In this document: one piece after another, positions 18,501 through 26,074 of the stretch
Layout of the letters: every line of letters begins with the position of its first letter
Position numbering within the stretch: the first letter of the stretch is position 1
Assembly: GCF_031085295.1 (NCBI RefSeq)
Contig: NZ_JAVFWO010000003.1
Coordinates: 372,001 to 436,000, forward strand
DNA from: Microbacterium psychrotolerans
Lineage (GTDB): Bacteria > Actinomycetota > Actinomycetes > Actinomycetales > Microbacteriaceae
Length of the DNA stretch: 64,000 bases
Reading direction: 5' to 3'
Translations under genes and position numbers: made by a program
Notes under the pieces: generated by a model
What the model was told of the DNA's origin: nothing
The model's input: the letters and a program-made list of their open reading frames with translations, nothing else
Databases searched by the model: none

Positions 18501-19444
18501 TCGTCGTCAGCCCGGACGGCTCGACCGTCTACGTCACCGGGTACCAGAACATGGGCGGGCCGCAGCTCGACTACGCCACCGTGGCGTACGACGCGGCGAC
18601 CGGTGCGCAGCGCTGGATCGCGCGGTACGACGATCCGGTGAGCGGCACCGACGACGCGCGGGGCATCGCGGTGAGCGACGACGGCAAGACTGTCGTGATC
18701 ACCGGGCAGAGCCAGGGTGACGGCACCGGACTCACCGACTGGGGGACTGTCGCCTATGACGCCGCCACCGGTGAGGAGCTCTGGCAGGTCCTGCGCAACG
18801 GCTCGGAAGGCCAGATCGACATCGCGGAGAACATCGCCGTGACGGGTGACACCGTGATCGTCGCGGGCGTCGTCAGCAACACCGACCGTCAGGTGGACTG
18901 GGAGACCGTGGCGTACGACCTGGCGACCGGCGAGGAGCGCTGGGCAACCGGGTACGGCGAGGCGCTCACCGATGTGCCGCAGTCGCTCGCCGTGAGCCCT
19001 GACGGCGGCACCGTCGTCGTGGTCGGCAACGTGGAAGGCGGAGCCGACATGGACTACGCCACGGTCGCCTACGACCTGGCCGACGGCGAGCAGCTGTGGG
19101 CGATGCGGTACGACGGCACCGCTCACGGGCTCGACGTCGCCTACGACGTCGCGCTCACCGAGGACGGCACCCGTGCCGTGGTGGCCGGCGAGTCCCGGAA
19201 CGCCGAGACGGCTTGGGACTACGTCACGATCGCGTACGACATGAGCACCGGCGAGCAGATCTGGTCGGGCAGTTACGACGCGACCGGCGCCAGCGACGGA
19301 GCGAACGGCGTGGCGCTCGATCAGAGGGCCGACGGTTCGCGACGCGTGTTCGTCACCGGGGCGAGCACCACCGCGTACGACTCGGTCGGGCTCGACAGCA
19401 ACATCGATGCAGCGACGGTCGCCTACTTCGACCCGTTCGACTAG
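15572..19444 (+). CDS. Secreted S8 subtilisin-like serine protease with C-terminal beta-propeller
   Basis: A 1290-residue exported protease. The GTG at 15572 has GAGGAGAG upstream and gives a clean signal peptide: an Arg-rich n-region, then a hydrophobic core ending AGAFAA near residue 38. An upstream in-frame GTG at 15539 is less likely. An I9-type propeptide follows (about 70-170). The catalytic triad is D220 (VIDSG), H305 (GHGTHT) and S638 (SGTSMSAPH). A PA domain is inserted around residues 490-560 (KVTGKIVLCERGG), and an Fn3-like part lies around 770-830. Residues about 845-1285 hold seven repeats of the form TVAYDAATGEELW, fitting a seven-bladed PQQ-like propeller. It is divergent from the LAL regulator. 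The propeller probably binds substrate or cell wall; that is inference. Confidence 0.93.
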   Translation: MTRYLRQRQRRFTPPRLTIALATAVALVATATPAGAFAAPPAPAAAEDIGEGSWGVEVTRPDDAQADAAAAGEPETYVVQMALAPVVAYDGGEAGLKATKPRGGAKVDPADPAVEAYSKHLKGQQRAALAKVNGGGPSYSYVYSFNGFAADLTPAQAAELEAQPDVVSVHPDELVETDTSSTPSFLGLDGENGLWSRLGGPTGGKKTPGAGEDIVIGVIDSGIWPEVGSFSDRNESNKLVYQGKPEGFRGTCASAENVGDDSWDANLCNNKLVTAQYFNAAWGGNEGVAQQLPWEFLSPRDYNGHGTHTASTAGGNHGVDVTGPAAAFGEISGIAPRARIASYKALWSIEDGSTANGYTSDMVAAIDKAVADGVDVINYSVSGSSTDFLEPTEAAFLNAAAAGIFVSASAGNSGPDAGTVAHPGPWLTTVAAGTHDRTTTGAVVLGNGARYEGVSVSNSAVGPVPLITGAAARAAGASAGAAVRCYPASANNGKPALDPAKVTGKIVLCERGGDIARVDSSRAVAEAGGVGMIFVNAFENSLNADFHSVPTVHLPDTEGPAISAYATTAGATASIEKAVIASGGAAPYTAAFSSRGPLVAGNGDVLKPDVIAPGQDILAAVAPPGQGGMDFNLMSGTSMSAPHVTGLAALLRDLHPEWSPMAIKSALMTTGSDVLDGESSNDPNLIFKQGAGHVQPTSAADPGLVYESGVDEWLAFLCGSTRSVPAATCDDLEADGRSLDPSDLNTPSIGIGLLDGTQTVTRTVTNVDDESATYTASVSGLTGVGVTVEPSTLTVAPGETASYAVTFTVGDETELFDYLAGQLSWTDGSHTVRSPIVLRAKQPGEEDWAARYDGAGGQFGPSSDAGNELLVHPDGQRVYLSGYSRPPAAGGLVSDFLTAAYDPETGDTLWEDQWDASDGGSDEPAGFGMSPDGDTVYVAGTSGGDYLTVAYDGATGEKRWTTRLDGPGEAGDFVNDLVVSPDGSTVYVTGYQNMGGPQLDYATVAYDAATGAQRWIARYDDPVSGTDDARGIAVSDDGKTVVITGQSQGDGTGLTDWGTVAYDAATGEELWQVLRNGSEGQIDIAENIAVTGDTVIVAGVVSNTDRQVDWETVAYDLATGEERWATGYGEALTDVPQSLAVSPDGGTVVVVGNVEGGADMDYATVAYDLADGEQLWAMRYDGTAHGLDVAYDVALTEDGTRAVVAGESRNAETAWDYVTIAYDMSTGEQIWSGSYDATGASDGANGVALDQRADGSRRVFVTGASTTAYDSVGLDSNIDAATVAYFDPFD

Positions 19445-19452
19445 TCGAACGC

Positions 19453-19499
19453 GCCGCGGCCGCCGGGGGAGGATTCGTTCCTCGCCCGGCGGCTGCGGC
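19453..19499. terminator. Long hairpin at left end of azt locus
   Basis: Two 21-base arms (19453-19473 and 19479-19499) pair with two mismatches around the loop TTCGT. It lies between the convergent ends of the subtilase (19444) and aztD1 (19553), so it can end both transcripts. Its core, 19458-19493, differs at one base from the hairpin at the right end of the azt locus (24557). Confidence 0.75.
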
Positions 19500-19552
19500 A
19501 TTACCGCCGTTGCCGGAAGAGGCGGGCTCTCGGGCCCGCCCTCGATGTGCCA

Positions 19553-20764
19553 TCAGCCGGCGGCGACGGCGATCTCGTTGGGCGTGATGTCGAGCGTGGT
19601 CGACGCCATGATCTCGCCCGTGGTGAGATCCACGGCGTGGATCGCGTCGGCGGCGGGCTCGGTCACGTAGGCGATGTCGCCATCGACGACGATCGCGGGG
19701 TGAGGATCCTGCCATTCAGCGGGACCTTCCCATGCGTCGACGACGGGAAACGCGTCGGTGATCTCGCCGGTCGCGGGGTCGAAGACGTGGATGGATCCGT
19801 CGCTCGCGAGGATGTACGCGAGGTTCTCGGGTCCGCGGGCGATGTCGCGGAACGTGTATTCGACGCCTTCCGGAAGATCGACGACTTCGAGCGTGCCGGC
19901 CTCGGTGTCGATGACGGTGACCGCACCGAGGAGGTAGCCCTCGGCATCCGGGTCGATCTTGTAGTCTCCGACGACGAGGGGGCTCGTCTCGCTCACGTAC
20001 GCGTTTCCCATACGTCCGTACGGCTGGTCGGGGGCGTCGAGCTTGAGGATCTCGCCCTCGCGGTAGAGCAGCGCGCCGTTCTCGCAGCCGAAGACGACGG
20101 CTTCGTCGGCCGCGGTCCCCTCGCCGTGCACGCCGGGGCAGGCGTCGCTCGTGGCGATCACCTCGCCTGAGTCGTCGCTCGCCGAGATGCCGGTGCGTCC
20201 GTCGGCGTCGCCGACTGTCGTGAGGAAGGTGCCGTCCTCGAGCACCACGGAGACGCCGTGGTGGGCCTCCACGCCCGGAATCGTCTCGGTCTCGGGCAGC
20301 TCACCCGAGGCGGCGCGCAGCGCGTCGGTGTCGAAGATCGTCGTGTCGCTCGTGCCGTCGGCGTAGAGGATCGTCTTGCCGCCGTGGCGGACGACATGGC
20401 CGGCCGCTTCGGCTTCGAAGATCAGATCCGTCAGCTCGGGCTGGTCCGCGCTTCCCGCCGCCGTGTCGAGCACCTGGAAGCCTTCGCTCATCGTCACGAG
20501 CACGTGGCGTCCGTCGCCGGCGGGGTTGAGCCGGGTGAACTCCTCTGCGGGGAAATCGTCGACCGGCTCCAAGGTCTCGGCGTCGAGCACGAGGATGCCG
20601 CCTTCGTATGAGACGGCGATCCGCGACCCCGCTTCGGTGGCCGAGGGCGTCTCCGCGCCGGTCCCGGTGGACGCCGACGGTGCCGACGAGCAGGCCGCGA
20701 GTGTCGCGACGGCACCGGCGGCGACGGCGATCAGGCCGGCGCGACGCAGTGTGCGTGTGCGCAT
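19553..20764 (-). CDS. aztD: AztD-like zinc metallochaperone lipoprotein (copy 1)
   Basis: A 403-residue lipoprotein: a signal peptide with lipobox LAAC (C25), a low-complexity Ser/Thr/Pro linker, then a propeller-like body with repeats such as GGILVLDAETLEPV, TAGTLEVVDLPEG and GSIHVFDPATGEI. Candidate metal ligands occur in GVEAHHGVS, SDACPGVHGEG and FGCENGALL. AztD proteins hand zinc to the binding protein AztC outside the membrane. It is the last gene of a leftward operon, 25 bases after aztC. A second, diverged AztD-like gene lies two genes upstream. Transcription probably ends at the hairpin at 19453-19499. Confidence 0.82.
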   Translation of the reverse strand: MRTRTLRRAGLIAVAAGAVATLAACSSAPSASTGTGAETPSATEAGSRIAVSYEGGILVLDAETLEPVDDFPAEEFTRLNPAGDGRHVLVTMSEGFQVLDTAAGSADQPELTDLIFEAEAAGHVVRHGGKTILYADGTSDTTIFDTDALRAASGELPETETIPGVEAHHGVSVVLEDGTFLTTVGDADGRTGISASDDSGEVIATSDACPGVHGEGTAADEAVVFGCENGALLYREGEILKLDAPDQPYGRMGNAYVSETSPLVVGDYKIDPDAEGYLLGAVTVIDTEAGTLEVVDLPEGVEYTFRDIARGPENLAYILASDGSIHVFDPATGEITDAFPVVDAWEGPAEWQDPHPAIVVDGDIAYVTEPAADAIHAVDLTTGEIMASTTLDITPNEIAVAAG

Positions 20765-20789
20765 GGGTGTTCCTCTTTCTTGGTGGGGC

Positions 20790-21713
20790 TCATGGCGCGA
20801 GCCCGGTGACGATGCGCTGCGTGTTCTCGCGCATCATGGTCAGGTAGTCCTCGGCGCCGCCGCCCGCGGCGGTGAGCGACTCGGGGAACAGCTCGATCAC
20901 CTCGACGTGCGTGTCGGTCTCCTGTGCCAAGGCGTGCATCAGGCGGTCCGGCGACGACGACTCCGCGAAGACGGCGGGTACGCCGTTCTCTTCGATCGCC
21001 GACACCAGATCGGCGAGGTCGGACGCACTCGGCGCGGCCAGGGTCGTGCTGCCCGGGATCGCGGCGCCCACGATGCGGAAGCCGAAGCGCTCAGCGAGAT
21101 ACCCGAAGACGTGGTGGTTGGTGACGAGCGCCCGTCGCTGGGCGGGAATCGTCTCGAACGCCGCCGCCATGTCGTCGTCGAGGCGCCTGAGCTCGGCCAG
21201 GTAGGCATCGACGTGCGCGTCGACGTCGGCTTCATCCACACCCGGGAGGTCGGACAGACGCGGGGCCAGCTCCTCGACCACATCGATCATGCGAGCCGGG
21301 TCGGTCCAGAAGTGCGGGTCGAGGGTGCCGGCGGCATCACCGGTGGCGTACTCGAGCACGTCGATCGACTCGCCCGCGACGAAGCTGTCGACACCTTCGG
21401 CCACGGCGGCGTCGAGGTGCTGCTGCAGCCCTTCTTCGAGGCCCAGGCCGTTCGACACCAGCAGGTCGGCGGTGCGCAGGCGCGCGGCATCCTGTGCTGA
21501 GATCTCGAACGAATGCGGATCGGCGTCGGGTCGCATGAGCGTCATCACCTCCACGTCGTCGCCCACCAGCTGGTCCACGACATCACCGAGGATGTTCGTC
21601 GACACCACGACGAGCGGGCGATCGGCGGCCGCCGGCGTGCACGCGGAGAGGACGGATGCCGTTGCAACGGCCGTCAGCAGCGCGGCGAGTGCTGCGTGGC
21701 GCCGGCTGATCAT
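20790..21713 (-). CDS. aztC: Zinc ABC transporter substrate-binding lipoprotein
   Basis: A 307-residue cluster A-I metal-binding lipoprotein: lipobox LSAC with C25, then two Rossmann-like lobes. Likely zinc ligands are H67 (DADPHSFE), H134 (LDPHFW), H200/H201 (TNHHVFGYL) and D289 near the C-terminus. E251 lies in AVFAESSS. The His-rich loop typical of ZnuA is short or absent, as in AztC proteins. The ATG at 21713 overlaps the stop of the upstream AztD-like gene by 4 bases. It would deliver zinc to the AztB permease. Confidence 0.9.
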   Translation of the reverse strand: MISRRHAALAALLTAVATASVLSACTPAAADRPLVVVSTNILGDVVDQLVGDDVEVMTLMRPDADPHSFEISAQDAARLRTADLLVSNGLGLEEGLQQHLDAAVAEGVDSFVAGESIDVLEYATGDAAGTLDPHFWTDPARMIDVVEELAPRLSDLPGVDEADVDAHVDAYLAELRRLDDDMAAAFETIPAQRRALVTNHHVFGYLAERFGFRIVGAAIPGSTTLAAPSASDLADLVSAIEENGVPAVFAESSSPDRLMHALAQETDTHVEVIELFPESLTAAGGGAEDYLTMMRENTQRIVTGLAP

Positions 21714-22939
21714 CGGCCGGTCTCCGCGAGCAGGGCGGGCGGTGTCGGCGTCTCGAACGTCCTCGAGATGCGGGCGGTGTCGGCGAAGTCGATCTCGTAG
21801 ACGACGTGCTCCGCCGGCCCGTTGAGGTAGGCGCGGGGCTGGTCGGCGACGAGCGTCGGACGGCCGGCGCCCGTCGCCAGCGACTCGGCGACCAGCGGTT
21901 CGGTCTGCGAGAGAAGCGCCCCGGTCGCCCCGTCGATCACCAGCATCCGTCCGTCCGCGGCGAGCGCGAGCACATGCTGGGCTTCGTCGTCGACCGCGGT
22001 CGCCTGCACCATCGGCCGATCGACCGGGAGCAGCGTCCACGTGCGCTCGCGGGTGTCGAGCAGCCAGATCGCCTGGTCGCCCGCAAGCCCGGCGACGGTG
22101 GGGCGGCCGCCGCGTCCCTGGAACGTCGTGGCCGGGGGAGCGGTCGTGCCCTCGGGGTAGGGGATGCGCTCGAGCTCCACCGCACCGTCCACGAGGGTAG
22201 CGAGCAGTGCGCCGTCGGCGCAGCCGATGACCGCACCGACGCGGGTCATGATGGTGCCGCGGGCGTGGGCGCAGTCGACGGCGGCAGACACCGGCATCCC
22301 CTCCTCGTCGAGGATCGAGACGGACGTCGCGACCCCGTCCTGCGGCTGGGTCACGAGCGCGTACGAGCCGATCGGCACGACCATCCCGTCGTGCGGGTCG
22401 GTCTCGTGACGGAAACGCTCGACGAGCTCGCCCCTCGACATCGCCGCGGTGTCGAGGAGCACCGCTTCACCGCTGCCGGCGAAGAAGACGCCGGTGCTGC
22501 CGGTGCTGGAGGACGAGGTCGTCGCCACGGCGGCCGGTCCGCGACCGGGCACCTCGCCGAGCATCGCGGGTTCGGCGAGGTAGTAGTGGAAGTGGTCGAC
22601 GTGATCCCACGTCCACCGGCCGCTGTCGACGACCGTGACGCCCTCGCCGCCGTCGGTGAAGACGTAGCGGCCGTCGGTGCTCGCCCGCGAGGCCACCGGC
22701 ACCTGCCCGAGTTCGGCAACGGTCCCGTCGAGGAGGTCGAGCTGACGCACGAGGCCGTCCGGGTCGATCGTCACGACGGCGAGGGGCGGTTCGTCCATCT
22801 CGCTCGCGCCGTCGACGGCGCCGTGTCCGCCGGATGCCGGGCTCGCGGCGGGCGGGCGGGCTTCGGCACTCGCGCAGCCGACGAGGGCGAGACCGGCAAG
22901 GGTGAGCATCGCGGCGAGGGTGGAGGAGCGGTGGAACAC
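21710..22939 (-). CDS. AztD-like lipoprotein (copy 2, diverged)
   Basis: A 409-residue lipoprotein from the GTG at 22939, with lipobox LVGC (C22). The body resembles copy 1 in layout (GLVRQLDLLDGTVAEL, GRMLVIDGATGALL) but is clearly diverged. Metal-ligand candidates are richer: a His-rich stretch WDHVDHFHYYL near residue 110, HETDPHDG, DCAHARG and IGCADGALL; the last matches the FGCENGALL segment of copy 1. It sits between aztB and aztC and overlaps aztC by 4 bases. A role as a second zinc chaperone is inferred from homology and position. Confidence 0.72.
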   Translation of the reverse strand: MFHRSSTLAAMLTLAGLALVGCASAEARPPAASPASGGHGAVDGASEMDEPPLAVVTIDPDGLVRQLDLLDGTVAELGQVPVASRASTDGRYVFTDGGEGVTVVDSGRWTWDHVDHFHYYLAEPAMLGEVPGRGPAAVATTSSSSTGSTGVFFAGSGEAVLLDTAAMSRGELVERFRHETDPHDGMVVPIGSYALVTQPQDGVATSVSILDEEGMPVSAAVDCAHARGTIMTRVGAVIGCADGALLATLVDGAVELERIPYPEGTTAPPATTFQGRGGRPTVAGLAGDQAIWLLDTRERTWTLLPVDRPMVQATAVDDEAQHVLALAADGRMLVIDGATGALLSQTEPLVAESLATGAGRPTLVADQPRAYLNGPAEHVVYEIDFADTARISRTFETPTPPALLAETGR

Positions 22940-22998
22940 GGAGTCTTCAATCCTTTGTCGGGTGGTGGGGGCGCTAGCTGGGCCACTCACGGGTCTCG

Positions 22999-23841
22999 TC
23001 ATGCGTACGTCGCCTGGGACGCCCGCATGCGGGCCCGGGCGGCGCGGCCGGCCCATGAAGCGGCCGCGAGGAGGATTGCGGTCAGCGCGATGGAGGCGCC
23101 CGCGGCGGTGCCCGCGTGCCACGACAGCAGCAGGCCGAGCACGACGGCCGCGACGCCGAAGACGCACGCTAGGGCCATCGCAGACGGCAGCCGACGAGTC
23201 CAGTGGCCGGCGGCAACCGCCGGTGCGATGAGCAGGCCAACCACGAGGAGCGAGCCGACGGCCTGGTACGACGCGACGACCGCGAGTGTGACCAGGCCGA
23301 CCAGCGCCGCCTGAGCGAGCCTCGGCCGGAGCCCGAGCACCGCCGCGACTCTCGCGTCGATCGCCAGCGCCACGAGTGAGCGGTGTGCGGTCGCCGCGAT
23401 CACCACACCGATCCCCGTCGCCCATCCGAGGATCGCGAGATCTTCGGCCGAAATCGCCAGGATGTCGCCGAAGAGGATGGCCGTGGCATCCGTGGCGAAG
23501 CTTCCCGAGTGCGAGATGACGATCACACCGGCAGCGAGCATGGCCACGAAGAGCAGGCCGATGCTGGAGTCGTACGACAGCCGGCCGCGCCGCTGCAGAG
23601 CCCCGATCCCCAGACTCATGGCGACCGCGCTGACGCCCGCGCCCAGCAGCACGGGAACACCGAGCAGCGTCGCCACGGCGACGCCGGGGAGCATGCCGTG
23701 GCCGAGCGCCTCGCCCAGGAACGCCATGCCGCGGGCGACGACCCAGGTGCCGACGACCCCGCACAGCACGGCCACGAGGCTGCCGCCCAGGAGGGCGCGC
23801 TGGACGAACTCCAGCGCGAACGGATCGGTGATCAGGGGCAC
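22999..23841 (-). CDS. aztB: Zinc ABC transporter permease (ABC-3 family)
   Basis: A 280-residue membrane protein with about eight transmembrane segments. Family markers are RGMAFLGEALGHGMLPGVAV near residues 37-56, SYDSSIGLLFVAMLAAG, and VASYQAVGSLLVVGLLIAPA near 185-205. The GTG at 23841 is preferred because a TACCGT -10 element sits just upstream, making it almost leaderless. It is the first gene of the leftward aztB-aztD2-aztC-aztD1 operon, under the Zur-like site at 23863. Confidence 0.9.
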   Translation of the reverse strand: MPLITDPFALEFVQRALLGGSLVAVLCGVVGTWVVARGMAFLGEALGHGMLPGVAVATLLGVPVLLGAGVSAVAMSLGIGALQRRGRLSYDSSIGLLFVAMLAAGVIVISHSGSFATDATAILFGDILAISAEDLAILGWATGIGVVIAATAHRSLVALAIDARVAAVLGLRPRLAQAALVGLVTLAVVASYQAVGSLLVVGLLIAPAVAAGHWTRRLPSAMALACVFGVAAVVLGLLLSWHAGTAAGASIALTAILLAAASWAGRAARARMRASQATYA

Positions 23842-23862
23842 GAGCGACGACGGTAGCGTTAA

Positions 23863-23877
23863 TGAGAACGATTCTCA
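23863..23877. promoter_or_regulatory. Zur-like operator over divergent aztB/aztA promoters
   Basis: TGAGAACGATTCTCA is a palindrome with 6-bp arms and a 3-base centre, typical of actinobacterial Zur/Fur-family boxes. Leftward, TTGAGA (23873-23878) and TACCGT (23850-23855) make a 17-base-spaced promoter for aztB. Rightward, TAGGCT (23886-23891) is a -10 element with its -35 region under the palindrome. Repressor binding here would block both directions when zinc is sufficient. Confidence 0.75.
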
Positions 23878-23897
23878 AAATCGATTAGGCTGTGCTC

Positions 23898-24602
23898 GTG
23901 CCTGTCCAAACCTCGTCGATCACCGCCCTGTCCTTGCGCGGAGTCTCCGTGGACTACGCCGGGACGCCTGCCCTAAGCGGTGTCGACTTCGACGCCGCCG
24001 CCGGCTCGCTCACCGTGATCGCGGGACCGAACGGCGCCGGCAAGTCGACGCTCCTCGAGGTGCTCGCGGGAACCATCACCCCGCGCGCGGGCAGCGTCGC
24101 GATCCGCGCGTCGTCACGGGCATTCGTGCCGCAGCGCACGGCGATCTCGCCGGCCCTGCCGCTCACGGTGCGTGACGTCGTCACCGTGGGAGCGTGGGGC
24201 AGGGTCGGCCCGTGGCGCCGACTCGATCGCGCGTCGCGGGAGGCGGTGGATGCCGCCCTCGAGCACCTCGACCTCACGACTCTGCAGCGAGCCCCTTTCG
24301 GCGTCCTGTCCGGCGGTCAGCAGCAGCGGGCCCTCCTCGCACAGGGATTGGCGCGACGCGCTGAGACATTGCTGCTCGACGAACCCACGACCGCCCTCGA
24401 CCTCGAGAGCGCGGAGCGGATCGTCCGTGCGATGCGGGCGGAGGCGGATCGCGGCGTCGCCGTGGTGTGCGTCAGTCACGATAACGCGGTCATCGACGCG
24501 GCGGATCATGTCGTCCGGGTCGATGCGGGGCGAGTGGTGGCAGCGCGCGGAAGGTCGGCCGCCGGGGGAGGAATCGTTCCTCGCCCGGCGGCCTCGCCAT
24601 GA
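23898..24602 (+). CDS. aztA: Zinc ABC transporter ATP-binding protein
   Basis: A 234-residue ABC ATPase: Walker A GPNGAGKST near residues 40-48, Q-loop region SSRAFVPQRT, signature LSGGQQQR, Walker B LLLDEP, and switch His in VSHDN. The GTG at 23898 lies 7 bases after a TAGGCT -10 element and is probably leaderless; GTG at 23892 is the alternative. It is the only rightward gene of the divergent zinc locus and pairs with AztB. The last 15 codons run through a hairpin (24557-24593), so the C-terminal GRSAAGGGIVPRPAASP is encoded by terminator sequence. Confidence 0.9.
   Translation: MPVQTSSITALSLRGVSVDYAGTPALSGVDFDAAAGSLTVIAGPNGAGKSTLLEVLAGTITPRAGSVAIRASSRAFVPQRTAISPALPLTVRDVVTVGAWGRVGPWRRLDRASREAVDAALEHLDLTTLQRAPFGVLSGGQQQRALLAQGLARRAETLLLDEPTTALDLESAERIVRAMRAEADRGVAVVCVSHDNAVIDAADHVVRVDAGRVVAARGRSAAGGGIVPRPAASP
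24557..24593 (+). terminator. Hairpin in the 3' end of aztA, near-identical to the one at 19453
   Basis: Two 17-base arms (24557-24573 and 24577-24593) pair with one mismatch around TCG. It lies inside the last codons of aztA. A 36-base core is shared with 19458-19493 apart from one T/A difference in the loop. Confidence 0.6.
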
Positions 24603-24700
24603 CCGCCGCTGCTACACAGTCGCGGTCTGCTGGCAACCCCCGCTTCGATCGGTGGTGGTCGGGCGCAGGGTGGAACGCCACACATCGAAAGGACGGCACC

Positions 24701-25246
24701 ATGTCTCGTCAGAACACCATCGTGCGCGCAATGCACGACCTCGGGCTTGCTGCCTGGTTCGGCGGCACCCTGATGGGGGCAGTCGGACTGAACGGCGGCA
24801 CCGCGAAGGCCGATGATCCTGCGCAGCGCCTGCGCCTCTCCTCTGCGGGATGGGCGAAGTGGGCACCCGTGCAGCTCGCCGCGATCATCGTCCACGGGGT
24901 CGGCGGCGCCGCCTTGATCCTGGCCAACCGTGAACGCCTCGCATCTCAGCCCGAGGCGCGGACCAACACCATCGTGAAGCTCGTGCTGACGGCCGTCGCC
25001 GGCGGAGCCACCCTGTACTCGGGGATCCTCGGGATGAAGATGTCCAAGCGTGCCGACGAGGGCGGCGAGGGTGTCACCGAGCCTGCCGCAGGCGTGTCGC
25101 AGGAGCTTGCATCCGCGCAGACGCAGCAGCGGGTGCTGCAATGGGTTGTTCCCGCGGTCACGGCGCTGCTCATCGTCCTCGGCGCTCAGCAGGGCGAGCA
25201 GCAGCGTTCGGTCCCCGGCCTTCTGGACCGGTTCAGGAAGAGCTGA
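24701..25246 (+). CDS. Small membrane protein of unknown function
   Basis: A 181-residue protein from the ATG at 24701 with AAAGGA upstream. It has about four predicted hydrophobic segments: LAAWFGGTLMGAVGL (11-25), VQLAAIIVHGVGGAALIL (52-69), IVKLVLTAVAGGATLYSGIL (85-104) and VVPAVTALLIVLGAQ (143-157). A hydrophilic loop rich in Glu/Gln precedes the last helix. I do not recognise the family well enough to name a function. It is followed by a clear terminator hairpin at 25265-25292. Confidence 0.7.
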   Translation: MSRQNTIVRAMHDLGLAAWFGGTLMGAVGLNGGTAKADDPAQRLRLSSAGWAKWAPVQLAAIIVHGVGGAALILANRERLASQPEARTNTIVKLVLTAVAGGATLYSGILGMKMSKRADEGGEGVTEPAAGVSQELASAQTQQRVLQWVVPAVTALLIVLGAQQGEQQRSVPGLLDRFRKS

Positions 25247-25264
25247 CGCCTGGCGTGACGGAAA

Positions 25265-25292
25265 CCGGGCGCCACCCGAAGGTGACGCCCGG
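25265..25292. terminator. Bidirectional terminator hairpin
   Basis: CCGGGCGCCACC, loop CGAA, GGTGACGCCCGG: a 12-bp stem with a single G-T wobble and a stable tetraloop. It lies between the convergent ends of the small membrane protein gene (25246) and the alpha/beta hydrolase gene (25309). Confidence 0.75.
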
Positions 25293-25308
25293 CCTGCTTC
25301 TCCGGCGA

Positions 25309-26025
25309 TCAGGCCAGGTAGGCGAGGGCGCCGACGATCAGATCGGCGACCGCGTCAGGGTGCGAGACCATCACCGAGTGCGAGGCATCCGGAATCTCGA
25401 CCGTCTTCAGCGACCCGGCCCGCTCGGCCATGAACCGCAGGCCCTCGGCGGGGATGTTCTTGTCGCCGGTGCCGTACACGAACCACGACGGCAGCGTCTT
25501 CCAGGCGGACGTCTCTGCCGGCTGCGGCTCGTTGAGGGCGAAGTCGCGGATGGCGCGCTGGGTCGCCGCGGCGATCTGCGCGTCGGCGAGCGGAACGTCG
25601 CCGGCGAACTGGTTCGGGAACAGTTCGCGGTCGACGATGAGGTCGTTCGTTCCGTCGCCGAGGGGGATCGCCCGCACCGTCTCGCCCAGCGTGCTGCCGG
25701 GGAACTGGCCGGTGAGGCCGAGCGCGGTCTCGCCGTGCTCGGGAGCGAACGCCGCGACATACACGAGCCCCTTCACCGCGTCGGCGCCCACGGCGGCCTC
25801 GGTGATGACGGCCCCGCCGTAGGAGTGGCCGACGAGCAGCACGGGGCCTCCGACCGACTCGACCGCGCGACGCACGTTGTCGGCGTCGGTCGTGACACTG
25901 CGCAGCTGGTTCGGGGTGGCGATGGCGGCGACGCCGCGGGCGTGGAGGTTCGCAAGGACGCCCGTCCAGCTGGAGGACTCGGCGAAGGCGCCATGGACGA
26001 GCACGACGGTGAGGGATTCAGACAC
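25309..26025 (-). CDS. Alpha/beta hydrolase
   Basis: A 238-residue cytoplasmic hydrolase starting at the GTG at 26025. It has the oxyanion-hole segment VLVHGAFAESSSW, the nucleophile elbow GHSYGGAV (Ser near residue 68), and a late Asp/His pair (GTGDKNIP, then DASHSVMVSHP). It belongs to the small esterase/hydroxynitrile-lyase-like group often annotated as salicylate-esterase-like hydrolases. The substrate is unknown. It is monocistronic, with a 14-base palindrome about 50 bases upstream (26075). Confidence 0.85.
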   Translation of the reverse strand: MSESLTVVLVHGAFAESSSWTGVLANLHARGVAAIATPNQLRSVTTDADNVRRAVESVGGPVLLVGHSYGGAVITEAAVGADAVKGLVYVAAFAPEHGETALGLTGQFPGSTLGETVRAIPLGDGTNDLIVDRELFPNQFAGDVPLADAQIAAATQRAIRDFALNEPQPAETSAWKTLPSWFVYGTGDKNIPAEGLRFMAERAGSLKTVEIPDASHSVMVSHPDAVADLIVGALAYLA

Positions 26026-26074
26026 TGCTTCTCTTTCTCTGGGGTGGGGGCGGGGAGCTTCACGGTACCGGTTC

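Noticed and set aside
15491..19501. A 1336-codon open frame antisense to the subtilase
   Set aside because: Its translation is rich in Arg/Val/His/Asp without domains, and it mirrors the GC codon pattern of the subtilase, which has all catalytic motifs.
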